Source: Patiria pectinifera
Lineage: Eukaryota; Echinodermata; Asteroidea; Valvatida; Asterinidae
Assembly (NCBI GenBank): GCA_029964075.1
Contig: CM057130.1
Location: 5,022,001-5,086,000 of the forward strand
Direction of reading: 5' to 3'
Length of the DNA stretch: 64,000 nt
Position 1 is the first letter of the stretch, and every line of letters starts with the position of its first letter. The notes under the pieces were generated by a model. That model did not search any database. It had not been told where the DNA came from and saw only the letters and a program-made list of their open reading frames with translations. This document shows, in pieces, positions 1 through 11,200 of this stretch. Both the position numbers and the translations under genes were made by a program.

Positions 1-1115
1 TTCTACGAGCACCAGAAGAAGAAACACGGCAACCAGCCCCCATGGGAGCAAGACGCAGGTCAGGGGAGCCGGCTGACGACGGAGTACCGGGACGAGATCA
101 ATGTCGGGAAGAAAGAGGGCAAGGGTCAGGGGTCGCCTAGGACGAAGAGGGTGGCCATGACCAAGAAGGCGGAGTCTATGCGGAAGGCTAAGGAGGAGGG
201 CGAGGAGAAAGGACTCTTCAAACTCAGCAAGTAAGTTGGCATTGCAAGTAGGAGTAATCTGGAAAAGTTGTGGAGAAACTTTCCCTGATTTGTACGAATG
301 AACCTCGACATTAGTCACTTCGTCAGCCATTGCTTGACTGGGCAGGACTGTTCAGGCAACAGCGCACAGACAATGCTGAACGAGATGCAACAATTTCTTT
401 GGGGACATTTCTCTGCTGCAGTGTTTCTTGTATTATAACTGAGATGAATTCTTACCGTCATTCAAGCTGTTCTGTTCTGCTGCAAAAGTCTGCTGAAATA
501 GCAGTTGAACATCTGTGGATGGATTTTTTTTTTAAATTCACAACGAAAAGGGGATTTGTATCAATACTTTTTTACAAAAAAAAGCCATTCTCATGTGCTC
601 CACACCACAATTGGCAGTCTATTGGATTTAAAATACATTTTGATCTGGAAGTTTGGCAAGTAGAGCAAATTTCAGTATCTTTGTACTCTTGAGCTTTGGG
701 TGTGATATCGGAAGCTTCCCGCACAAATTACATCCCTAAATATCAACATAACAGGGGATTAAGAGTTTGTAGAAAAAGAGTCAGGGAATTTACTTCATCC
801 AAATCTGTCAGTTACATGAAATCACCAATCAGTGACAAGTCACATCCTAATGAAAGTTACAAGTAACAGAAGAACAATGACAAAATTCAGTTGAATAACT
901 CGTCATTTGACAACTTCCGTTTAACTTGTGATGACAAAACAATTCTTATTCAAATTTGATATGTCTGGTTTGATCAATGTTTTATAATTCCCCATGTTTT
1001 GTTCCAGGTTTGACAAGGTTGGCCCGAGGATCAACAGCCACTGGTCAGCTGGCCCGAGATTATCTGACCAAGAGAAGATGGACACCTACACGCAACAGCT
1101 GGAAGAGATGGCCCA
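1..1115 (+). CDS. 3' end (two exons) of an unrecognised gene with a basic, lysine-rich C-terminus
   Basis: The window opens inside an exon that reads through without a stop to a clean donor (..AGCAA then GTAAGT) near 230. The next exon starts after TTCCAG near 1007 and ends at a TAG near 1113-1115. The joined tail is about 115 residues. It is hydrophilic and rich in Lys, Glu and Gln, with no membrane segment. The junction creates a stretch reading LFKLSKFDKVGPRINSHW. This loosely resembles the basic F-x-x-V-x-x-R-[VI] segment of Enkurin-domain and other ciliary microtubule proteins, but the resemblance is from memory and weak. I do not recognise the gene. The rest lies upstream of the window. 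Candidate polyadenylation signals (AATAAA) follow near 1674 and 2454. Confidence 0.6.
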
Positions 1116-2920
1116 TGCTTAGGTCAAAGGTCGCATGCATAATCAATCGGGTACAACTCAAAGACTGCTGTGTGTTGTGTGTGTACACCTGAAATTCTCT
1201 TGCCAAAGAATTGGAAAATTCAGCGATAAATGGACAGTGATTGGAAGTGCTAGAAGTAAGAGGTCAGACAATGTTGATCTCATATTGAGGGCATTGTAAG
1301 AAAAATTGATACCTCTACGATCTCGATGAAGGATTTTCATTTCGTTTTCCGTCCTATTTCATCCGTGATGTTTTGTCAGAAATGTGGATGAATAGTGCAT
1401 GTTTGGTTGGACAATGTGGTTGGTTAAATTTTGGACCAAATATAGTAAAGTTGAATTTGTCTAAGGTGCAGAATGCTACCACATCGTATGATGTAGGACT
1501 TTATACCTCTGCATATGATTTTGTACGTGAAACTAATAAGTGCTAGAAACAGGATCTTGTCTCTCCATAAGCAGATAGCAAGTGTACACTTCAATTATAA
1601 AATTGCATTAAGAATGGAGTGCAAAGCCCATGTGACTTATTAACTTCCAAGGTAGCTTTCCTGAACCCTCCAAAATAAATTAAGAGTGAGCAAAAAACAT
1701 TTGGCACATTTGCTGTTTTTCCAAAAAAAAGAGAAAATGGGAAAATCAACGTCCAATGTCAAGAATAAACAATTCTGCTGGTTAAAAATCAACCCCCTGG
1801 TTGTACTTGGAATAGGGTCAGTTACAAACCCCGACCTTCATTGTGGCCCCAACTATAGTTGGGACAGCCCAAACCATAGTTGGGAAATTCCTCACGATCA
1901 TAACTGTAGTTGGGACGATGTCACAGTTGGGGCGTAACAACTCTACCTTCATGATTTTGGATGCTTGATACCATCACATTCTCTAAACTGCAATTCCAAT
2001 TACGAGTATAGAATAGCATCCACTTTATAATAACTGTTTCAAGTATAACTCTATATAAAGAATAACAGTTGTGTAGAAAATGATTTCTCCATAATAACTT
2101 ATTTCATCATAAACTGAAATTGGTTGTTTAACATGGATTTTAAGCTCTCCGTCTCATGGTTCCATTTGAGTGCATGCTTCACGGTGTTCCAATGCATGAT
2201 GTTTTTGATAGAAACCGTCTATGTCCAAAGTATTTTGTAAATATGTTATACCCACCAAATTATGCAGTAAATGGAGATTAATTCCGTCCTGTTTATAACT
2301 TCAACTTTATATTTCTGTAAACCAAATGTAGGTGAGGATTCGTTGTTTACTTTGATTACTTTTAAATTGGGCCGCTTTTTCAACATGAATTAGAAAGTGT
2401 GTTGTCATATTTATGTAAATAGTATTTAAATGTTGTATTTGAACATTTTTCAAATAAAGAATTTTTCAGGCGATTTATGATCAGATTAAAACATGTTTCT
2501 GTTGTGTCCTTCCCTGTTATGTGAAACTATTTGAACCAGAAACTATTTGTAGCAAATTCCTTCTTTGTTGAAAATTGTTGAGGAAAAAAACACCCCATAC
2601 TGCCGATATCCGTATCCAAACACAAAATGCCTTAACTTTAATATCAACATCCAAGGAAGAATAATGTATTTTATGTGCATGTACATGTACTACATCCACA
2701 TTAAATTTGTTTGACTTCTGAGACACACGTGTACATAACAAAAGTCAAGCAACACTTTTGAAGATTCTTTACATATGAAAACAATCCGCTGTGCCACAAA
2801 ATATATTTGGTAGATGTCCAAAGACGACGTGTCTCTCCACAAATGTGTCTGACAGGTTTTGTTGAATCTCGGTAATTTTGAGAATTTTTTTTTCAGGTGA
2901 CATCGCTTTTCTGTTTTTAA
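1116..2920. other. 3' UTR and intergenic DNA, no gene seen
   Basis: AT-rich sequence after the stop codon of the first gene, with AATAAA signals near 1674 and 2454 that could end its transcript. Around 1840-1935 there is a short array of about four copies of ATAGTTGGGA-like units, some of them palindromic (CCAACTATAGTTGG). I see no other coding or RNA feature. Confidence 0.5.
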
Positions 2921-3436
2921 AGATATAGTCCATCATTTGTAATTTGTGCATTTTGTTCGTTTGAAGCAACAAATCTGCTCAAGATCTAAAGAAGGGTGCT
3001 GAACAACTAACCTGATGAAGTTTCAGCTCAGCTTCAGCTGTATTTTCCGAGAAAAACAGCATTCTAGGATCTCAATTTTAAATCAAAAGTTGCTGAATAT
3101 GTTTTGAATTGTTTTGAATTGCAGCTACATGTATACGCGATGTCGCGCACTGATCCGACGAATTATTGCAAACGCGCACGCCTGTGCGTCGTGCCAATGC
3201 TTGCGCGCGCTGCGCCGAATAACAAAACGAACTACTAATTTCAATTTTTCTACGGTGCGTCTTAAGACGCACCGTTGGAAAGGCCTTCTTTTGTTGACAA
3301 CTTCAAAATGATAGCTTGCCAGAAAGATTAATTTCACAGGGAGTTTAGTCCCCTTACTATCTTTCAACCAAGTATGTTTTTCAACAATAATACGCCAGTT
3401 ACTTTTTTGGATGGCTGCAAATGATGGACTATAGCT
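2921..3436. mobile_element. TTAA-flanked MITE-like element with a 24-bp internal palindrome
   Basis: The ends are AGATATAGTCC and its near reverse complement GGACTATAGCT, each directly bordered by TTAA (2917-2920 and 3437-3440). TTAA flanks are the classic piggyBac-superfamily target duplication. The interior has a CpG-rich patch (about 3130-3230) and a perfect palindrome at 3252-3275 centred on CTTAAG. There is no coding capacity, so any movement would need enzymes from another element. Confidence 0.55.
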
Positions 3437-3484
3437 TTAATGTGCAAATAAAGCACAGTGTGCTCCAGTTGGTCCAAAGCAGTT

Positions 3485-3665
3485 TCATCAATTACAGTGG
3501 AACCCTGATAAGAAGAGCACTGTTAATACAACATCCTGCTTATAACAAGCAACGTTATAAGTCCCAGGTCTTTGTGTTCCTTTGTTTTCCATTACTGTTA
3601 ATACAAGGTACCTGTTATAACAAGGTTATTTGTAAAGTCCCAAGGACCTTGTTATAAAGGTGTTC
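3485..3665. repeat. Likely DNA-transposon end fragment (CAGTGGAACC type)
   Basis: The sequence contains ACAGTGGAACCCTGATAA and several TTATAACAAG-like runs, resembling the terminal repeats of Tigger/pogo-like elements. An inverted copy of the internal motif (ACCTTGTTATAA) is near 3645. No full pair of ends is visible, so this is probably a remnant. Confidence 0.35.
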
Positions 3666-3672
3666 AATAATA

Positions 3673-4043
3673 GAGGCATGTAGGATCATTTGCATCTCGT
3701 GCATTTTTGTTTGTTTTCAATAACATCACTCAAAATCCACAGAAGACGTTTAAAACATAACTTAAGGTTTCAGCTCAGGGAAAAATACATTTTTCATAAT
3801 AAACTGATAACAATGCTAAGCCTTTTTGATCATGAAACACAATTTCGTCTGAATAGCACTCAATTTTTCCCCAAAAAATTATTTGGATCATTGGAAATCA
3901 CATACATTTCTTGATTTCTTCTAATTGACAAAATTATTTCGCGGGGTGTTTAGTGTCAGTACAATGTTTAATCCAATAACTTTTTTTATAATAATAATTT
4001 GGTCAGTTACTTTGAGGATAAATGCAAATGATCTTATATGCCT
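3673..4043. mobile_element. MITE-like element, AGGCATATAGGATCATTTGCAT family, copy 1
   Basis: The left end AGGCATGTAGGATCATTTGC is mirrored by the right end GCAAATGATCTTATATGCC, followed by TTAA at 4044-4047. A second copy lies at 42551-42909, and a single end is seen near 6102. It is non-coding and AT-rich. Confidence 0.55.
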
Positions 4044-4371
4044 TTAACATATTTTAAAACAAAAGGAAAATTCAAAATGATTAGTTTGAGCTCAAATCAG
4101 AGTTCATTTTATTTGTCCAGCACAGAAACCTGAAGCTGTATATATTAAGCTTACAGCTCATAAGATTCTGTTACCCACCATTCAACCAAGTAATCACTGA
4201 AAGAATGAAAAATGAAAAAGTATACATGTACCATAGATTGATGAATATCTTTTTTTCACTGTTTCAAGAGCAGTTTCTTCCTAGTAAAATTATGTCACAG
4301 CCCATAGTATTTTAGTTTATTACAAATGTTACAAATTTGGGCTGATTATGTACAACTCTTTCATCAGATGA

Positions 4372-4737
4372 GGGCTGTCCCGAGTATACCGAACAGTCAA
4401 ATATTCGATCATCGACAGAATATTCGAATACATACCTTTTTGCCAGTTTGAATGTTCGAAAGAAGGACACGACGGTACGATTATTTTTTGGAAAGTTGTG
4501 GGCTTTATTGTCAGGTGCCACTTTTTGTCGATGCTATTTCTTTTATCGACGGCAGTTCACGTTAAAACACTCCAGCACCCCATGTTGATTGCCACACGCA
4601 AATTTTAATTGGCACTCTGTGCAACTTTTTACCGCCGCAGCACGCAATTGCAGCTGGTAGTTTCAAAATATCCAAATATTCGGTCAAAGACAGTTTCAAG
4701 TATTCAAATACTAAATTGTTCGAAAATGGATAGCCCC
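4372..4737. mobile_element. MITE-like element with imperfect terminal inverted repeats
   Basis: The left end GGGCTGTCCCGAGTATACCG pairs imperfectly with the right end, whose complement begins GGGGCTATCCATTTTCGAAC. AT-rich ATATTCGA runs follow each end. There are no open frames of note. Confidence 0.45.
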
Positions 4738-6540
4738 GGTACATTATTGAACACCTAATGTACAATGTACATTTTCTGTCAAAGAGATATCAGCGATATA
4801 AACTATACAATGGGCACTTCTGAAGTCAAAGAAAGAAAGGAAAACATAAAATGAAATGCTTGAAATATTTTGCAAGAAATACCTGTAGCTACAATCTATC
4901 CTGGTTGCTAACAGCCCCCATTTTACTGTTAATACTGTTGGTTTGCACTTACATTTGTTGTTAGATTGTTCGCACAAATAACACGTGCCCACACGTCTCC
5001 CCCCCCCCCCCTCCTCGTAGTTATGCTGCTGATTACAAAGTCAATTTTCAGATGACCTTAAAAGAACAAAACACCATTCCAAAATAGAGTACTTTCAATA
5101 TGTAAGGGTTTATTTTTTTTGGGGGGGGGGGGAATGCACAAAAACAATCTGTGTAGAAACGTATGTACATGCAACTTTTAAAAATAATTGTTTGGGGGGG
5201 GGGCAGTGTTCCTGGAACGCGACAACAACTAAACACGCATCAATATATGAGGTCACCAACTGTATTTTTATATCTAAAAGTGTCCCAACTATCTACAGCA
5301 AAAATATGTAGTGAAAACCACTACAAGTATTACAAAGTGAATCTTTGTTTTTAAATATGCATGTACAAATACAATTACAATGTACATATTATACAGTGTG
5401 ATTCCTTAAAAATTGTGCGTTGGTAAAATTGTTCATAAACTAAAAGGCATCAACATTGATTCATGAAAATAATTTCTTTTATGAATGGAAGACCACCATT
5501 GCTTTTGTATGTGCAGTGCTCCTTTTTTTTTAACACTTATACAAATTATGACACACCAAAACCCTTTCCACTTTCAGTGGATGTAACCTGTACAAGGCAC
5601 AGGCCTTAAAATACTTATATTTACTTCAAAAATTGCCCCTTTTCCACAGAAACAACACTGAATTAACTTAATAAAAACTAAATAAAATGAAACATCAAAA
5701 ATGAATTATGATTTGCGATTGATTTACTCAGTTTGCTGAAGTATGTTGCTACTGTTTAGAAACTCCACTTTAATTCAGGACGGACCAGAGAATTTGCTGA
5801 AGTCAGCCAACTGTTTGAATGAAGCATCTGTACTTTTGAGGAGCATTCACCCTGGCATTCGTTTAGTGACCCTGGTTTCGACCTCAGCAATGTGTGAAAT
5901 TAGACACTGCTTGGAGTTGTGAAGTCAGGAAATTAGACGAGAAATTTGGCCAGTAAATGGAACAAGGGGGATTTTTTAAACCCTGGCTTCATCTCTGTCT
6001 CTTCAGCTCCAGCTCCATTGCCAAACAACAAGCATGAAGTCGGAGAAGGAGATGAGCCTGGATTTCGAAAATGCCCAAGACTTGAGCTTGAGGCCATGTC
6101 TTAAAGGCATATAGGATAGTTAGCTTGCCATGCGTTTTCGACATAATATAATAACACCACGCACAACGAAGATGTTCAAATCCTAGCATGTTGTACATGA
6201 TGTGGGAAACCCAGTATCCTGTTATGTTTATCATTATTCTTCTCTACAAACTTATCTTGAACTATTCGCAAAAATATTATTTTATTTGGCAGTTCAAACA
6301 TGTGACCTGAAGTTGTTTGTAAAGTATAATACTGTCCCCAACATTCCTTTGTTTAATTCAAGATTACACCGATGTGGCATTCATGTGTTGGTTTATTTAA
6401 TAATAAAACAAAAAAGCACTCAGAGAGCGCAAACATCCGCCAAAGCTAAACAATTCCCCGTCATATTGTCAGTACACCCAAAAGAAATACTCGCATAGAG
6501 TGAAGAATCCTTAACAAAAAATCCTGGATCCACACCCAGA
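4738..6540. other. Intergenic DNA, no gene seen
   Basis: AT-rich and non-coding. It contains C and G homopolymers (C run near 5000, G runs near 5122 and 5197), the broken end of the AGGCATATAGGAT family near 6102, and no convincing exon. Confidence 0.45.
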
Positions 6541-6544
6541 TCAC

Positions 6545-6712
6545 TTCCGAAATCTAATTGATTTGTACTTGTACCAAGGACCACCCCTAATAAAAAATTT
6601 CATGCAAATCTGTCCATAACTTTTGGAGTTATCTTGTTAACAGACAAGCCAACCAACCAACAAACTAAACAAATCCGATGAAAACATATTCCTCCTTGGT
6701 GGAGGTAATATT
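6545..6712 (+). repeat. 3'-tail-like fragment of a non-LTR retrotransposon (RTE-like)
   Basis: The segment runs through TTTCATGCAAATCTGTCC, an AACCAACCAACAAAC run, and ends with CCTCCTTGGTGGAGGTAAT. From memory, this layout is typical of the short 3' tails of RTE-like elements in many aquatic animals. There is no coding part here. Confidence 0.4.
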
Positions 6713-7539
6713 ATGAAAGCAATGAAAGAAGATCAGAGTTTTTTTAGATAGTTGTTTTCAAAAATTTGTAACAGATGAATATGTTTACACAGAGTTTGAT
6801 GTAAGCCACACAACCAATACATAATTTCACATATTTTATAAAGCCCTTTAAATTCAGAGAGGGTTTTCTAAAGCAGGCTACACACTTTGGTTTGGGTTTT
6901 TCCCGTTTAATCCTGATACATGGTACTAATAAAGTGAATTGAATTGAATTGAATTAATACATCATTGTTACATGAACGTGTATGCCATTTCAGCAAAACA
7001 TTTATTTGGCATTGTTAGTGAGCACCATCCCAGTAACTGGTCGAGGAATGTTATATAAATATCCTTCAACTTTTCGGCCATAATTCCTCTTCCTAAATTC
7101 CTTTGCCTTAAAACCTCATAAAGACAACTGACCATCGGCACAGTACACGAAGTCCGTTAAGAACTATCCCTCCACCAAGTTAATCCACCATATATTCACA
7201 CGAAACATAAAAACCTCCACAGGGCATTGGGCCTTGTGTCAAGTAACAGCAGCTAGGCTCCAACTTTTTCAATACCAAGTAAATCTTCCAAACATCCTTG
7301 GGGATTCAGAAGGAATCGGATTCTGATTCTTCATTTCATCACACCTAGAGTACAACATGCCCAACAGCAATCTTGTTATAAAGAGTTTTTCACACCCGAC
7401 ACCTGCTCGTTATAGCAACCGGTACAAACTGCAAGATCTTGTTTCAAAGGCTGTTATGAGGTGCATACATGTAACTTGCTCTCAAGTGTGTTGGAAGTTT
7501 ATACACTTCACTGCTGTAAATTTCCTGCATGTCTTTTCG

Positions 7540-8180
7540 TTTCAGGACCTACACGATTGTCTTGCCACACATTTATTCCCATATCTTGCAGAGGGCAACA
7601 TAATGGCCTTCCCTTACCTCTTTTTCTACAAGAATGCTCTCCGAGGACGTAGTATTATTCTCTCTAATACACCATTTCCTACATGTCTTTCTACGGACAT
7701 ATTGCTTTTCAATTCCTTTATTTATAATTTCTGAGCTTGTGATATTAACTCCTAATCCATATCCAACTTATTTTTCTGAGGACGCAGTACTGCCCTCCCA
7801 TACCTACATGATTACTTTTTTTGAGGACATGGTATTCTTCTCTCGTGACTCACTTCGAATGTATCTTTCCGAAGGAGACATTTCGCACGCCAAAACCTAC
7901 ATGTATACTTTCTGAGGGCGTGATACTATTCTCTGGTACTCCGTTCCCAATATATCTTTCTGAGGACATAGTATTGCCCCATGTACACATTCTGAGGACG
8001 TGTTATTTGTTCATACTCCATGTCTTTCTGAGGACATGGCATAGTTGTCCTTCATTATCCTTACACTCTAAAATCGTCAGCCTGGAATCTTTGCAAGCCA
8101 GAGGGCCCTTTTGACTGAAATTTGGCTTCTGAGGACCACTGGTATATTTGTCCTCCCTTTCCTAATGGTCCTCACTTTCC
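7540..8180. repeat. Degenerate tandem repeat built on TTTCTGAGGACRTAGTATT
   Basis: The motif TTCTGAGGACnnnGTATT or a close variant recurs roughly every 35-60 bp near 7637, 7775, 7822, 7908, 7960, 7993, 8026 and 8128. The spacers are pyrimidine-rich (CTCCCATACCTAC-like). Open frames across it (about 7357-8114) are a by-product of the repeat and not a gene. It sits just 3' of the NT5C3A-like gene, partly in its likely 3' UTR. Confidence 0.5.
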
Positions 8181-8230
8181 CAATTGTACGTTACCGTTTT
8201 TTTGTTACCCCACTTCTTGACGTCCTCACT

Positions 8231-11200
8231 TTACAGGATTTTCTTCAGTACTGCAATGGGTAGGTCCATCGTCTCGTCACTTACCAGCACAATGTCAAAA
8301 TTTTCTTTGTACATCTCTAGATTCTGTTCGATCTGCAAAAACAATTAAGTAAGGAAAGAAAAGTCAGAGTAAAAAAGTGCTGAAATATAACTTAAGTTAA
8401 CATACAAAGCCTTAACAGCAAACAGGGAGGTAAAAATAAGTTTTGAGAAAATAAAAATTACGAAACTAAATAAATCTCAACTCAACTAAATTCATCAATT
8501 TTTGATGAATATGTTAAATGAACGTTGGTAAATGGTTTAATTCCATGCAATTTCACGAAATTAATTTTTATACTCGAAGAGCTAACTAAAATGTACTTTT
8601 TAATCCAACGATGAATGCAAAAAGCAAAGTCAGATTTGAATCTCAAACTTAACCACCAAGATTGCAAGAAGCGATAGGCAGATTCGAATGCGATAATTCA
8701 ACTTGTTATATCGCGTCTTTGGATGCTGTTATTTCATTGGTCTAAAACAGCCACGTGTCCAGTCTACAAAAATGACTGTTCACCTCATGTACACCGCGTC
8801 ACATATAAATGACCTCATGTACACCGTGTTGCAAATCAAATTCTTCATATATTCCACACTGCCTATAAAGTAGTTTGTATGCACATGAGTTGAATATGAC
8901 AACTAATACAGCGTATCAGAACTAATGTGCACTAATAAAAGCAACTCCGACAGTTATCAAAGATAAACGCGATGACTTCATTTGTTTCTCGAAGAAGAAA
9001 TCATGACTTTAATCTTCTGTTTCTTAATCACAATATAACAAAACAATTGTTGACTGCTGTGAATGGGTGCTATGCGCCCCTCGCCAGTAAAAAGCGCCAT
9101 GTCCCACATCACGGCAGTCAAATGACAGACTTTACATTGAATGTGACAGACTGTTTTCTTTGTTTTGTTTTACTTAAAGGGGAGATACAACACTTGCAAA
9201 CATCAAAAAACGAAATAATCAAATTATCCCGAAATGCCTTACTGATTTGTAAGGGAATGACAGTCTAAAGAATCCTGTAAAATCATGTCTCCTGGTGTGC
9301 TGACATTTTCAAGAAAATTTGTATTTTTTCGGCTGACCAACATTGGAGAAAACTGGCTTTTTTTTCAAAAACCACTCCTAAGTTTTCATAACAGTTGTTC
9401 CGCATTTTCTTTGCAACTGATTACACACAAGAAGGGGTAAAAGCCTGCCAGACTGATTCTCTGACCTTACAATTCCCCAAAGTCTATACATTTCTCTGTT
9501 TCATCTTAAGAACATGATTGGTTTTCTTGGTTCTTCCAGCATCTACAAGCCCAAAACGTGAAACAAGTCAGTTAAAACAATATTTGCTATAACATATTAA
9601 TCCTCCAAATCCATTTATTTCTGAAAACTGCAGCAAAATTAAGCAAATGATGTACATTCCCTTTAAAATGTGCCTGACTTACATGGTCATTGAGGAAGCC
9701 TATCGTGAGCGTGTGTTTGGTATAAGGCATCCCATCCACCATGCTCAGGTCACCTAGTGTGTCTCCTAGTAGGATGATGTTGTCTCGTTTCCTGTGTCTC
9801 TCGAAGTATTCAGGGTGGTGCACTGCTGCTTCGTGCTTGTTGTACGTGTGGATCAGTTCGCCTTTGAATCCTACCAGTTTGTTCTAGAAAAAAAAAAAAA
9901 CTCAACTATCACCGCTATCACCGTCAATAATCTGTCAATAATCCCAGTATGGTTAAAGGGACACTAGGTCCTGAAACAGCCCAACTGGGCTACAAAACGC
10001 GCTTTGAACGAGATGATGATAATTGGAAATAACTTTTAAAAGTTGGATATAAACATTCACACAACTAATCCTTTCAAAACTGGGCGTTTTTGTGTTATTC
10101 CTGTATTATGCGTGCGAGAACGAATTTCGGGGTCCACTTTTGCGACCCCATAAATTTGAGCTGTTTGGATGCTAGTTGTGATTTCATTCGTACGCGTAAA
10201 GTGTTCGCCTTTTGCGGACGTTGAAGAAACCACAATTTTTTGCATTGGTGATTGGTCACCGCGCGCTGTTCCCAAGACACACAATGTGTATAGCATACAT
10301 GAGAACGACACGAAAAATGTATTCGTACTCCGTCATGTCCGATGTAAACACGCAGGTTTTTTTTTTCTTTTCTCGGGAACGGTAAGACATTAGGTTGGTT
10401 TCCTTTCAACCAGATGTTTGAAATAGGCTAAGTAAACAATCCAAAACATAACATTTTGGGGGATTTCAGGACCTAGTGCCCCTTTAATATTGAACTCCAG
10501 TCGTGCCTACACGTTTATATGCAATTGGGCAGCAGCATAATTTGTGCACACATACTGTGCATAGCTAATCTTTGTATAAATCCTCTTGGAACAGCTGTTG
10601 TGTTTCCACAGATAGTTGGGGCTAAACTGATGACCTGTTTGGCACGTTCATGAAACTCATAATTTGGCAAATCTAAAGGATTTTTAACACTATTTTGTCT
10701 ATACAGGTTTTACGAGAATACATCTGCTGTATAAAAGGCCAAACACTTAATTATATTGAAATTACCCACAAAGAAAACTGTACAGTAAAACGCCGCTATA
10801 ACGAACACCGCGGTAACGAACATTTGGCTATAAAAAACATCCCTTTTGGCTCCCAATAATGCACAATCACTATAACGAACGCTCACTATAACGAACATTT
10901 GTAATGGACCCTATAACGTTCGTTTTAGTGGCGTTCTACTGTGTACCATTTTTCATGCATACACTTATAAATCCTTTTTGTCGGCACACTGTTTAGACCC
11001 TATCGATTCCCAAGAGAAGGAAATCATACCTCGTCACTGAATTCCATGAAGTTGGAGATGACCTGCACATTCTGATAACTGTGAAGATTTTCTAGCTTGA
11101 TGGCCTCTAGTAGAATATCCCCAATGCCGGCTGAGAATATCAGTAGAGGTACGCCATAATACTCCAACATTTCAAACATGATGTTACTATGCTCCCTGAA

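Noticed and set aside
7357..8114. Overlapping plus-strand open frames of 93-125 codons
   Set aside because: They follow a degenerate tandem repeat, change frame between units and have no start or splice context. They are not a gene.
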